Shown: positions 8,743 to 16,692 of the stretch, one piece after another
Layout of the letters: each line of letters opens with the position of its first letter
Position numbering within the stretch: position 1 is the first letter of the stretch
Assembly (NCBI GenBank): GCA_019695185.1
Contig: JAIBAN010000001.1
Coordinates: forward strand, 1-64,000
Length of the DNA stretch: 64,000 nt
Source: Blastocatellia bacterium
Lineage (GTDB): Bacteria; Acidobacteriota; Blastocatellia; Chloracidobacteriales; Chloracidobacteriaceae
Reading direction: 5' to 3'
The notes under the pieces: model-generated
The model's database searches: none
Told to the model about the DNA's origin: nothing
What the model saw: the letters and a program-made list of their open reading frames with translations, nothing else
Translations under genes and position numbers: made by a program

Positions 8743-9186
8743 ATGAGTATCAATCCCTTGGAACTTGACTTGCCTCCTGCCAATGCGACGGACACGCCGG
8801 CGACTGACCCGGCGGCCATAGAACGGCGGCTGGAGCGAAACCTTCCTTTGGTGGCGGTGGTGATGATTGGTGCCACAGCCGTCAAGGTGGACTGGATGAT
8901 GGCGGCCAGCGTGACGGTCGGCTGCGCCCTGGCAGTAATGAACTACCGCTGGATGCACCGCAGCCTGCGAGCCATTATTCAGACCACAACGGAAAAACCT
9001 TCGCCCTGGCAGATGTCAAAGTTTCTGTTCCGCTGGGTATTGATTGCAGGCGTGATGTTTCTTTTTCCCAGAGCATTCCAGCTTTCGACTGGCGGGATTT
9101 TATTCGGACTTTTTTCGCTCCCGGCAGCCGTCATGCTCGAAGCAGGTTTTCAAGTCTTATGGATACTCCGTCATGGAGTTAAGTAG
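8743..9186 (+). CDS. atpI: ATP synthase subunit I-like membrane protein
   Basis: The 147-residue product has a polar N-terminal region of about 45 residues and then four hydrophobic segments, arranged as two pairs joined by HRSLRAIIQTTTEKPSPWQ. This matches the ATP synthase I family, which helps assemble the rotor c-ring in some bacteria. I use ATG 8743. The in-frame TTG at 8686 would add 19 residues beginning just after a tandem repeat. The symbol is given on position and topology; sequence conservation in this family is weak. Confidence 0.75.
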   Translation: MSINPLELDLPPANATDTPATDPAAIERRLERNLPLVAVVMIGATAVKVDWMMAASVTVGCALAVMNYRWMHRSLRAIIQTTTEKPSPWQMSKFLFRWVLIAGVMFLFPRAFQLSTGGILFGLFSLPAAVMLEAGFQVLWILRHGVK

Positions 9187-9250
9187 TTTCAGGTTCAATG
9201 GTTTTGGGGAAACTCAATGCCTGCGAAACTGAACCCTGAACCCTGAAATG
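9186..9250. repeat. Short GGTTCA-type pair before atpB
   Basis: TTTCAGGTTCAATGG (9187-9201) faces CTGAACCCTGAACCCTGAA (from about 9229). It is a short GGGTTCA-family locus. The right arm ends about 12 bases before the atpB ATG. Confidence 0.75.
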
Positions 9251-9261
9251 GAATCATACTT

Positions 9262-10125
9262 ATGTGGCTCTTAGCGTTTATACAGGAACATGGTGGAAAA
9301 GCTGTTGAACATGCCGGAAAAGCGGCAGAGCATGCTGCCGAGGCTGGCAAAGCTGCCGAGCATGGTGCGGAACATGCCCACCCTTGGCTGGTTGAACAGG
9401 TGTACCATCTGACCGGACTCAACGACCACTCGCTTCCGCCTTCGCTCATTTTCGCCATTATTTCCTTCTTTTTGTGCATTATTATTTTGCGGGCCATGGT
9501 CGGAAGGCTGTCGGTTGACAAGCCGAGTTATGCGCAGCAGATGATTGAAATCGTCGTGTTGCAGGTCAAAGGCATGATTGAACAGGGCATCGGCTCTTAT
9601 GGGTTCAAGTACATGTCCTATCTGCTCCCGCTGGCGTTCTTCATCCTGATTTCCAATTTGATGGGCCTGTGCCCTTTGTTTGAACCGCCGACCAACAGTT
9701 TCAGCGTGACTTTGCCGCTGGGGGTCATGACCTTTTTGTACTATATGTTCATGGGCTTCTGGCAGCAGGGGTTCGGCTATCTCAAACACTTTATGGGCGG
9801 CCTCGACAAGGGCTTTTTGGCCCTCATCGGGGTGTTGATTTTTGTGGTGGAAGTCTTCAGTAACTGTCTGCGTCCGCTGACTCTTGGCTTCCGTCTCATG
9901 ATTAACCTGTTTGCCGACGAAAAGGTGGCCGAAGGCTTTGGCCAGATGTTGAGCATTGTGCTGCCGAGTGTGCTGATGGTGCTGGCGGCGTTTGTCTGTT
10001 TTGTGCAAACCTTTGTGTTCATTCAGCTTGCCATCGTGTATCTGGCTGAAACAATTCCGCACCATGACCACGAAGAAGGTCACGACCATGACCACGGCCA
10101 CGGTGACGAGGCTCATGCCCACTGA
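9262..10125 (+). CDS. atpB: ATP synthase Fo subunit a
   Basis: Subunit a forms the proton half-channels next to the c-ring. The essential Arg is in LTLGFRLMINLFADEK, and the last helix has FVQTFVFIQLAIVYLAET with the expected Gln. The 287-residue protein has two odd ends. The first 45 residues are Ala/Glu/His/Lys-rich and likely helical. The last 20 or so are almost all His, Asp, Glu and Gly, ending HGHGDEAHAH. Both could bind metal ions. A short GGTTCA-type repeat pair lies in the 75-base gap upstream. Subunit b, delta and the F1 genes do not follow here. Confidence 0.95.
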   Translation: MWLLAFIQEHGGKAVEHAGKAAEHAAEAGKAAEHGAEHAHPWLVEQVYHLTGLNDHSLPPSLIFAIISFFLCIIILRAMVGRLSVDKPSYAQQMIEIVVLQVKGMIEQGIGSYGFKYMSYLLPLAFFILISNLMGLCPLFEPPTNSFSVTLPLGVMTFLYYMFMGFWQQGFGYLKHFMGGLDKGFLALIGVLIFVVEVFSNCLRPLTLGFRLMINLFADEKVAEGFGQMLSIVLPSVLMVLAAFVCFVQTFVFIQLAIVYLAETIPHHDHEEGHDHDHGHGDEAHAH

Positions 10126-10126
10126 T

Positions 10127-10222
10127 TCGCATTTGCGATTTGCCATTTGCGGTTTGCCATTTGGTTTTTTCGCTCCAGGGATTGATTGAAAAATCGCAAA
10201 TCGCAAATGGAAAATCGCAAAT
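10127..10222. repeat. GCAAAT-type inverted array between atpB and the small membrane gene
   Basis: The left arm (10127-10163) alternates ATTTGCG and ATTTGCC; the right arm (10191-10222) is GCAAATC/GCAAATG. The right arm contains the first base of the next start codon. Confidence 0.9.
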
Positions 10223-10412
10223 GACTGATGCTGAACGACGCAAACAACAGTTTCTGGTTATCCTGGCAATCGTTCTGGGAGTGGCGGCGTCAATTTTTAT
10301 GGGGCTGGTGTTTAAGCTCAATGTCTTTATCACCGCCTGTATTGCCTTCGCTGTGTTGACCGTGCTGATTGTGACTTTGCGCGCCGTGGCGAAGCAATTT
10401 GAGGATTCGTAA
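10221..10412 (+). CDS. Small two-helix membrane protein between atpB and atpE
   Basis: The 63-residue product has a short charged N-terminus (MTDAERRKQ), then two hydrophobic segments of about 20 residues (FLVILAIVLGVAASIFMGLV and VFITACIAFAVLTVLIVTL) and a charged tail. I do not recognise a family. Its position between atpB and atpE suggests an Fo-associated role, perhaps another AtpI-like assembly protein. The ATG sits directly on the edge of a GCAAAT repeat array; no Shine-Dalgarno sequence is visible. The frame extends upstream through the array, but those residues would be repeat-encoded. Confidence 0.65.
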   Translation: MTDAERRKQQFLVILAIVLGVAASIFMGLVFKLNVFITACIAFAVLTVLIVTLRAVAKQFEDS

Positions 10413-10617
10413 AGTTTTTTGCTCTTTTAAGTTTGGGTACCCGGTTGGGTATCCGTTTTCAGGGCGTTGACCCCAAGCGAAAACGTCACGTTTTCATATC
10501 ACTTTCCAATCGTTGCTGGAGCCTTGTTGTACGAGGGGCAAGCGTATACCGGGCGGTTGGGCCATCATACCCGTGACGACAAGCAAGGGCGGCAACCCCA
10601 CTCAACTGCACGTCTTT

Positions 10618-10633
10618 CGGCTTTTTCAAGCCG
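10618..10633 (+). promoter_or_regulatory. Small hairpin in the atpE leader
   Basis: CGGCTT pairs with AAGCCG across a TTTC loop, ending ten bases before the GGAGG Shine-Dalgarno sequence of atpE. Subunit c is needed in many copies, so a leader hairpin that protects or processes the mRNA is plausible. This is inference; the 245-base gap upstream shows no other clear element. Confidence 0.4.
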
Positions 10634-10657
10634 GAATTTTTACGGAGGAATTTCCCC

Positions 10658-10969
10658 ATGCGTAATTTGATGATCAAAGCTATGTCCGTGATGATGACCA
10701 TTATGGTGTTTGCCCTGCCGGCGATGGCTCAGGAAGCCGCCACTGGGAACTACAAAGGAACCAAAGGCGCTGTGTTTGGTTCATTGGCAGTGGGTATTGC
10801 TGCCGCTGGCGCTGCGCTTGGCGACTCCCGCGCAGTGGCCGCCGCTTGCGAAGGCACGGCCCGCAATCCCGGAGCCGGTGGCCGTATCTTCACCTCGATG
10901 ATGCTCGGTCTGGTGCTCATCGAAACGTTGGTGCTGGTGACCTTCGCCGCTGCGTTCCTTGGACTGTAA
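10658..10969 (+). CDS. atpE: ATP synthase Fo subunit c
   Basis: Subunit c forms the rotor ring. The two transmembrane hairpin helices are joined by the conserved RNP loop (residues 69-71), and the ion-carrying Glu is residue 89 in the second helix. The protein is 103 residues, longer than the usual 75-85. The first 24 residues look like a cleavable signal peptide ending AMAQ. Residue 56 in the first helix is Asp, where proton types have a hydrophobic residue and sodium types Gln. The coupling ion cannot be read from this. A GGAGG Shine-Dalgarno sequence lies upstream, and a strong terminator follows 63 bases after the stop. Confidence 0.95.
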   Translation: MRNLMIKAMSVMMTIMVFALPAMAQEAATGNYKGTKGAVFGSLAVGIAAAGAALGDSRAVAAACEGTARNPGAGGRIFTSMMLGLVLIETLVLVTFAAAFLGL

Positions 10970-11032
10970 TTCATTTGCAATGTGCAATTTGCCATTGTTT
11001 GAAAGGCACATTGCAGCAAAAGTGAGCAATAC

Positions 11033-11074
11033 ATGCGCTCAGGTATGTTCTCATACCTGAGCGCATTTTTGTTT
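11033..11074 (+). terminator. Rho-independent terminator of the nuo-atp unit
   Basis: A perfect 15-base stem, ATGCGCTCAGGTATG with its complement, closes a TTCT loop and is followed by TTTTGTTT. It lies 63 bases after atpE and before the convergent gene at 11144. No A-rich run precedes it, so it should act mainly on the plus strand. Confidence 0.9.
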
Positions 11075-11143
11075 CTGCAGAGGGATGGTCGGCAGGGGAA
11101 CCCTGGCTGGAATCCGCGAAAAAACAGGAAAACCCAAATGATT

Positions 11144-13192
11144 TCAGCCTTTGGGTTTGGGTTGGAGTTTTTCCAGGTTCCGTTGGGCGCTTTCGGATTG
11201 GGGATTGAGGTGGAGCGCAGTTTCAAATTCGTGGCGGGCGTTTTCCGGCTGATTCAGTTGCATGAACGCAACTCCCAGATTGTTGTGGGCTTCGGCAAAA
11301 TCAGGCTTGAGGGAAATGGCTTTGGCGAAAGTTTCCGCCGCTGCCGCTGGCTGGCGGGCGCTGAGGAGCGTTGTTCCCAGTGTAACATATCCGGTCGGGT
11401 TGTCTGGTTCCAGCCGGACTGCTTGCCGGAGGTGAACCAAAGCCTCGTCTATCCGGCCCAGTTTTTTGAGGACCAATCCCAAGTTGCTTTGGGTTTCAGC
11501 GACTTCAGGCTGCAAGCTGAGGGAACGGGTAAAGGCTTCCAGTGCTCCATCCAGATTGCCAGTTTGAGAAAGCAGAACACCATATTCCGCCAGTTCATTG
11601 GCTTTCGGGCTTTTTCCGGAAAGTCCAATTTGGTATTCGGAGACAGCCTGCTGAAGATTTCCCGTTCGGGCAAAGACACGACCCAGCCCGATGTGGGCTG
11701 AGGTCAGGCGGGGTTGAATCCGTAACGCTTTTTCAAACAAAGGGCGGGCCTCGGCGGGGCGTGCCTGAGACAGGTAAAAGTTTCCCAGTGCTTCATACGG
11801 CGACCCCCGGTCGGGAGCCAGCTCAATGGCATGGCGAAAGAGCTTTTCCGCTTCACCAGGATTGCCCTCCTGGGCTCGTAACGCAGCCAGGGCCATGACA
11901 CCTTTGGGATTGTTGGGCGCATCCATTGTCAGAGCCAGAATCCAGGCCCGGTCATCCTTCCAGGCAAAATTCCGTTGCCAGGTTTGCCAGCCCCCCAGCA
12001 GTACCAGCATGGTCAGCCCGCTCCAGGCCATGGCTTTGGCTGCACTGCCCTGGGTGGACAACCGTTCCAACCCATAGGCTGCCAGCACACAAACACCAAT
12101 TGAAGGGAAGTACAAGACCCGTTCAGCAATCAGAATACCGGTGGGCAGGGCGATATTTGAAACAATGCTGATGGTGACGAAAAAGAAGAGAATTGCTCCG
12201 GCACAGAGCCGGTTTCGCCAGAGCAGTCCAATCCCGGTTGCCAGCACACCCAGCACACAAACGGCTGACAGCAGGACTTTGACAGAAAGAGTGGTTTGCA
12301 GCGGAATCACTGAAAAGTCGTAGTCAGAGCAAAACCGGGTGGGCCAGACCAGCAGTTCAAAATACCGAACAAACCCAAGGTTCATGGTAAAAAGCCGGGT
12401 GGTCAGCGGCGCATCCCGGAACATGGTATAGTTGAGTGAGGCTCCAAATTGTTTGAGAACCAGCACTCGCACAACCAGATACCCACAGGCAACCATGAAA
12501 AAACCTGCCAGTTGAGGCAAGTGCGAGCGTAATTGAGTTCGCCATTGCCTACCCGCAGCACATCCTTCACTGAGGACCAAAACACCAATGAAGACAATCG
12601 CGCTTTCTTTGACAAACAGTGCCGACAATGAGCATCCGAGTGAAAGTATATAGGCAGACCGGTGGCGCTGGGCGGAAAGCCAAGCCAGCCAGGCGACTAA
12701 CATCAGAAAGGTTGAAAGGAGTTCTGTTCGACCAACCAATTGGCTTACTGCTTCTGTGTGTATCGGATGGATGGCAAACAGAAGCATTGTCACCAGGGCT
12801 GTCATCCACTTTGGTCGATACTTCCATACAATCAGTCCAATCAGGCAGCAGTTCAGGGCATGCAAAAGGAGGTTACCCAAGTGGTAACCAAAAGGATTCA
12901 ACCCCCCAATTGCGTAGTTGAGAGCAAAACTCAGGCTTGTCAGGGGGCGATAGGCTCCATTTTCGGCATTACCCCAATAGGGAAGGCTGAAAATTTTGTA
13001 AGCCTGGGAGAGTGAACGAAGGCTGAGGTCCTGCAAAATCACAATATGGTCATCTTGTACAAAGCCTGCCGAAAGCGTGTTGCCATAGCAGACAAAGACA
13101 ATGACAAAAACCAATAAAACAGTTCCTCCGGCAGTCAGATTTTGGGAAAGCCGGGATGGATTTAATGGTGCCGCTTGCGAAAATTCACTCAT
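11144..13192 (-). CDS. TMTC-like membrane protein with C-terminal TPR repeats
   Basis: The 682-residue product has about ten hydrophobic helices in the first 400 residues and at least six tetratricopeptide repeats after them (for example AYEALGNFYLSQARPAEA). The first lumenal/periplasmic loop contains the acidic pair in QDDHIVI, and YRPLTSLSFALNY and HPIHTEAVSQLVGRTELL match the TMTC / DUF1736 family. Eukaryotic TMTCs are O-mannosyltransferases that use dolichyl-phosphate mannose. The gene starts three bases after the stop of a glycosyltransferase-methyltransferase gene, so the two may act in the same glycan pathway. The donor and target are not known. The upstream stop codon region lacks a Shine-Dalgarno sequence, suggesting coupled translation. 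Confidence 0.85.
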   Translation of the reverse strand: MSEFSQAAPLNPSRLSQNLTAGGTVLLVFVIVFVCYGNTLSAGFVQDDHIVILQDLSLRSLSQAYKIFSLPYWGNAENGAYRPLTSLSFALNYAIGGLNPFGYHLGNLLLHALNCCLIGLIVWKYRPKWMTALVTMLLFAIHPIHTEAVSQLVGRTELLSTFLMLVAWLAWLSAQRHRSAYILSLGCSLSALFVKESAIVFIGVLVLSEGCAAGRQWRTQLRSHLPQLAGFFMVACGYLVVRVLVLKQFGASLNYTMFRDAPLTTRLFTMNLGFVRYFELLVWPTRFCSDYDFSVIPLQTTLSVKVLLSAVCVLGVLATGIGLLWRNRLCAGAILFFFVTISIVSNIALPTGILIAERVLYFPSIGVCVLAAYGLERLSTQGSAAKAMAWSGLTMLVLLGGWQTWQRNFAWKDDRAWILALTMDAPNNPKGVMALAALRAQEGNPGEAEKLFRHAIELAPDRGSPYEALGNFYLSQARPAEARPLFEKALRIQPRLTSAHIGLGRVFARTGNLQQAVSEYQIGLSGKSPKANELAEYGVLLSQTGNLDGALEAFTRSLSLQPEVAETQSNLGLVLKKLGRIDEALVHLRQAVRLEPDNPTGYVTLGTTLLSARQPAAAAETFAKAISLKPDFAEAHNNLGVAFMQLNQPENARHEFETALHLNPQSESAQRNLEKLQPKPKG

Positions 13193-13195
13193 AAT

Positions 13196-14686
13196 CTATT
13201 GGGGGGGTTTGATTGCCACCCCAATGACACTCAGTCCTCCCCAGGGCCACAGCCAATCCGTCCGACGAAAGATGGGCATCAGGGTTTCCAAAATCTTGAG
13301 TTGGATTTTCGAGAAAGTTCTCTTTCGCAGGACTTTGCCATTCAGCCACCAGCCGGGGACGGAAAACCGGTTGAAGTCAAAGACCTTTTCCACCTGAAAT
13401 CCAGCTTTGGTAAGGGATTCCCGCAGTTGGGTAGCTGTATAACGCTCCCGATGGTCAAGGGCTTCGTCCAGGGTTCCGTAAATGGCCGGATGTTGCGGCA
13501 CCAGAATCACAACCCGTCCGCCTGGTTCAAGCGCTGACCATAAATTTCTAAGGGTGGCCTGTTCATCCGGAACATGTTCGAGGACGTTGACCATGACGGC
13601 GGTGTCAAAGCGTTCTTCCAGTCCCTGGAAATGGACCGGATTCCCGGCATCAATTTCTTTGACCTGCAAATAGGGTTTTCCCAGTTTATAGGAATTCAGA
13701 TAGTACAAATAATGCGGGTTAATATCCGAGGCCAGATAGCGTTCGCGGGGAATGAACTGGTTGGTAAGGGTTCCGATGCCGGCTCCGATTTCAAGCACCC
13801 GGTCTCCGATGTAAGGGCGCAGGGTATCGCCCATCCAGGTGTTAAACCGGTTGGCGTTTTCCATTTCGGTGAGGATATGGGAACCGTAGGCATCTTCGGC
13901 ATAAAGGTCGTCCCGGAGCCAAAAATGGAAAATTGCCAGAATTGCCAGTAAACCGTCTCGGAATTTGATTTTTTTCCCTTCCTGATAGGACCGGGGCAGA
14001 TAGCGAATCGGTGCTTCAAAGATGCGTGCCCGGCGTTTGGCCAGCTTGAAGACAATTTCCACTTCAAAGCGAAAATCATTGCTGCGAATCGGAATGGATT
14101 TGAGCAGCGTGGTGTTGATGGCTTTGTAACAGGTTTCGACATCGGTCAGGTACAGGTCCGTGAACCAGTTACAAAGAGCCGTCAACGCCATGTTATTGAG
14201 CGTGTGACGATAAAGCAGGGCCCGCCGGTAAGGGGCGGACAGATAACGGGAGCCAAACACCGCATCCGCGCCTTCTTTCGCAAAGGGTGCCAGCAGGAGC
14301 GGGATGTCTTCGGGGAAATATTCCAGGTCGGCATCGTGGACTATGCAGATGTCGCCGGTTGCCTGGGCGATGGCCGTCCGCAACGCCGCACCTTTTCCCT
14401 GATTCTTCTGGTGCCGGAGCAATTTCACCCGTGCATCACTGGCCGCAACTTTTTGCAAAATGTCCCAGCTTCCATCCCGGCTGTGGTCATCCACAATAAT
14501 GACTTCCAGACTGCTGATGAATTCATGTTCCAGTGCCAGAACCCGCCGCACGCTGGCCTCGACCAGATGCCGCTCATTATAAACCGGTATCAGGACGCTC
14601 AAACGAAAGGATGTTGGCGGCGAAGCACTGGAACCCTGTATGGTATCCGTTTCAAGTGAAGGTGAAACAACGGTCATGGTGGTCAA
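13196..14686 (-). CDS. Fused family 2 glycosyltransferase and SAM-dependent methyltransferase
   Basis: The first 260 residues are a GT2 domain of the dolichyl-phosphate-sugar synthase type: SVLIPVYNERHLVEASV, EVIIVDDHSRDGSWD, then the metal-binding DADLEY and the acceptor region. After a linker, residues 290-450 form a class I methyltransferase with motif I VLEIGAGIGTLTNQF and the acidic SDIN. The fusion is visible in a single uninterrupted frame of 496 residues. It may make a polyprenyl-phosphate sugar donor for the TMTC-like protein encoded next door. The methyl acceptor cannot be predicted. The start is the first ATG of the frame. Confidence 0.88.
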   Translation of the reverse strand: MTTMTVVSPSLETDTIQGSSASPPTSFRLSVLIPVYNERHLVEASVRRVLALEHEFISSLEVIIVDDHSRDGSWDILQKVAASDARVKLLRHQKNQGKGAALRTAIAQATGDICIVHDADLEYFPEDIPLLLAPFAKEGADAVFGSRYLSAPYRRALLYRHTLNNMALTALCNWFTDLYLTDVETCYKAINTTLLKSIPIRSNDFRFEVEIVFKLAKRRARIFEAPIRYLPRSYQEGKKIKFRDGLLAILAIFHFWLRDDLYAEDAYGSHILTEMENANRFNTWMGDTLRPYIGDRVLEIGAGIGTLTNQFIPRERYLASDINPHYLYYLNSYKLGKPYLQVKEIDAGNPVHFQGLEERFDTAVMVNVLEHVPDEQATLRNLWSALEPGGRVVILVPQHPAIYGTLDEALDHRERYTATQLRESLTKAGFQVEKVFDFNRFSVPGWWLNGKVLRKRTFSKIQLKILETLMPIFRRTDWLWPWGGLSVIGVAIKPPQ

Positions 14687-14734
14687 AGGCTCCGGAAAGA
14701 ATGCCGGTATTGTACTGTTACGGGCAGATGTTTG

Positions 14735-15505
14735 TCATTTGTGATTATGGTCTGAGGGCGAGGTCTTGCAGGAATACTCCAGCCGGGTTTCCCTCAAATC
14801 AACCAGCCAGGCCGTTGGAAACTGGTGTTCCAACAACCAGGCCATCACATTCACCCAGTGGGAAACACCGTCCAGAACAACTGAATCGGCGGAAATGGCC
14901 AATTTCCCGGAATTGCTGACTTCCCGGTCAGGGTTCATGACGACCTCAACAATCCAGGGCCAGTCATGGGCCGCAGCGCTTTCCCGGATTTTTTGAGCCA
15001 GTCGGCCACTGTTGGAGATTGGCTGGTCCAGAAACCAGACCACTGCCTGCGGATGCTGAGACTGTAAGGCATTTCCAATCAGGTCAATCGCCATTTCCGT
15101 TTCCATGACCGAACGATAGGAACCATGCACGCTTGAGAGGTCACGAATACATCCGTCCCGGCATTGGAAGAGCACGCCTCCGCTCAGGCAGGCTTCGACC
15201 GTGATAATCAGATTGAATCCATCAATAGCAAGTTCCTGGTTGCGGATGGCCGTGAAGGGGAGACAGGTCTCTGCCCGATAGATTTTTTGTGCATCGGTGC
15301 AGGCGGCGCGTGAAATGGCCAGGCGCTGACGTTCACGCAAGGCATGGCGGTCACCGACCAGCTTTAAGGCCGATTTGATCTGATAGCCCCGACTGAGAAG
15401 CCAGGAAAGTTCGGCCTGGGCCGTTTGCAATACCGGTTGGTAAGTTACGGCAAAGAGTTGTCGGTCATCGGGATGGGCCCCGCGATGTTCACGGCGGTCA
15501 ACCAT
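14735..15505 (-). CDS. DUF434 domain-containing protein
   Basis: The 256-residue cytoplasmic protein matches the DUF434 family pattern: LSRGYQIKSALKLVGDRH, LRERQRLAISRAAC, AIDGFNLIITVEACLSGG and SVHGSYRSV appear in the usual order. No biochemical function is established for the family. The LAIDGFN and VWFLDQPISNSG segments, rich in acidic residues, recall nuclease-like Rossmann folds, but this is only a resemblance. The gene begins 11 bases after the stop of a K+ channel gene and is likely cotranscribed with it. Confidence 0.8.
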   Translation of the reverse strand: MVDRREHRGAHPDDRQLFAVTYQPVLQTAQAELSWLLSRGYQIKSALKLVGDRHALRERQRLAISRAACTDAQKIYRAETCLPFTAIRNQELAIDGFNLIITVEACLSGGVLFQCRDGCIRDLSSVHGSYRSVMETEMAIDLIGNALQSQHPQAVVWFLDQPISNSGRLAQKIRESAAAHDWPWIVEVVMNPDREVSNSGKLAISADSVVLDGVSHWVNVMAWLLEHQFPTAWLVDLRETRLEYSCKTSPSDHNHK

Positions 15506-15516
15506 AGGTTTGGCCT

Positions 15517-16542
15517 TCAGCGTTTGCGTGGCAGTTTGAGGGCTTTGGGATTGGCCAGACTGGCCAGTTTGGCCAGTCCGTTGTTATCACCAATCACCAC
15601 CAGAAAATCATGGTCCTGGAGCTTCATGTCACCCGAGGGGTTGAAAATCATTTCATCTTTGCCGCGTTTGACGGCTACCACAATTACATTGAGGTCGCTG
15701 CGAATCCCCGAATCCTTCAGTTTTTTTCCAATCAGCGGTGAATCGGAAAACAGTTCCACCTGTTCAATCGCCAAATCCAGGCTTTCGGTCATGGTGGTCA
15801 ATTCGATGAAATCAGCCACTGCCGGGCGAAGCATAATCTGCGCCATCTGGTGCGAGCCAATCAAGACCGGTGAAACCACACGGTTGGCTCCTGCTTTGCG
15901 TAGCTTGGGGATGGCCGATTCATCATTGGCACGGGCAATGATAAAGAGCTTTTCATTCAACCCGCGCGCCGTCAGGGTAATATAAACATTGTCGGCATCG
16001 GTTGAGGTGCAGCAGACGATGCCCCGCGCCGTGTCAATGCGGGCACCAGTTAACGTATCTTCGTCAGTGGCGTCACCATTCAAGGTAAAATGCCCCTGTT
16101 GCAACAGCCGTTCGGCCAAATGCTCGTCCCGCTCGACAATCACAAAGTCCGCCCCTGCTTTTTGCATCTCCTTGATTAACTGTTGGCCCACCCGCCCGGA
16201 ACCGCAGATGATGAAATGGTTTTCAAGCTTGCTGATGTCTTTGAACATGCGCCTTCGGTTGAGGGTTGAAAGAATGGTGGATTGAATAATTGCCTGAGCG
16301 GCAACCGTTAAAACATATCCGGCACTGCTGACCCCAACAACAATAAACACAATGGCAAAAATACGCCCTTCGGTGGTTTTTGGGGTGAAGTCGCCATATC
16401 CAACCGTCCCCAAGGTGACAATCGTGGTATAGAGCGAATCCAGCCAGCTCCAATGTTCCAGGTGATGAAAGCCAATGGTGCCGAATGCAATCAGTCCCAT
16501 CAAAAAGAGAGCAACGGCTTTGAAGCGGAGTTTGAAGGACAT
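15517..16542 (-). CDS. MthK-like potassium channel with RCK domain
   Basis: The product has two membrane helices flanking a pore with the K+ selectivity filter TVGYGD (residues 46-51). A cytoplasmic TrkA-N Rossmann domain follows (FIICGSGRVGQQ, then acidic IVERDE), and then a TrkA-C ligand-binding domain. This is the MthK type of channel gated by Ca2+ or nucleotides. I start at the ATG at 16542. An upstream start would add 34 residues partly encoded by a GGGTTCA repeat. The repeat array ends about ten bases before this ATG, and no Shine-Dalgarno sequence is visible. The length is 341 residues, close to family norms. Confidence 0.93.
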   Translation of the reverse strand: MSFKLRFKAVALFLMGLIAFGTIGFHHLEHWSWLDSLYTTIVTLGTVGYGDFTPKTTEGRIFAIVFIVVGVSSAGYVLTVAAQAIIQSTILSTLNRRRMFKDISKLENHFIICGSGRVGQQLIKEMQKAGADFVIVERDEHLAERLLQQGHFTLNGDATDEDTLTGARIDTARGIVCCTSTDADNVYITLTARGLNEKLFIIARANDESAIPKLRKAGANRVVSPVLIGSHQMAQIMLRPAVADFIELTTMTESLDLAIEQVELFSDSPLIGKKLKDSGIRSDLNVIVVAVKRGKDEMIFNPSGDMKLQDHDFLVVIGDNNGLAKLASLANPKALKLPRKR

Positions 16543-16552
16543 GGGAAACTCA

Positions 16553-16687
16553 GGGGGTAGGGTTCGGGGTTCAGGGTTCAGGGTTTTCGAATACCAGGAA
16601 ATTTGAAGCTCTGAATGGGTTTCAATTGTCAACTGTCCATTCAAAAGACCCTGAACCCTGAACCCCGAATCCCGAACCCTAGCCCCT
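16553..16687. repeat. GGGTTCA inverted array between the K+ channel and amidotransferase genes
   Basis: The left arm (16553-16586) carries GGGTTCG/GGGTTCA units and the right arm (16647-16687) carries CCCTGAA/CCCCGAA units. It is partly degraded. The left arm lies about ten bases from the channel ATG. Confidence 0.85.
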
Positions 16688-16692
16688 CAATA

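Noticed and set aside
7177-8958. 593-residue reading frame on the minus strand across nuoN
   Set aside because: It overlaps nuoN and the two ATP synthase accessory genes, which have clear families and ribosome sites. The frame has a His/Arg/Gln-rich composition typical of an antisense shadow and no recognisable domain.
9271-10206. 311-residue minus-strand frame across atpB
   Set aside because: It is an antisense shadow of atpB, rich in His and Gln, without a domain or start signal.
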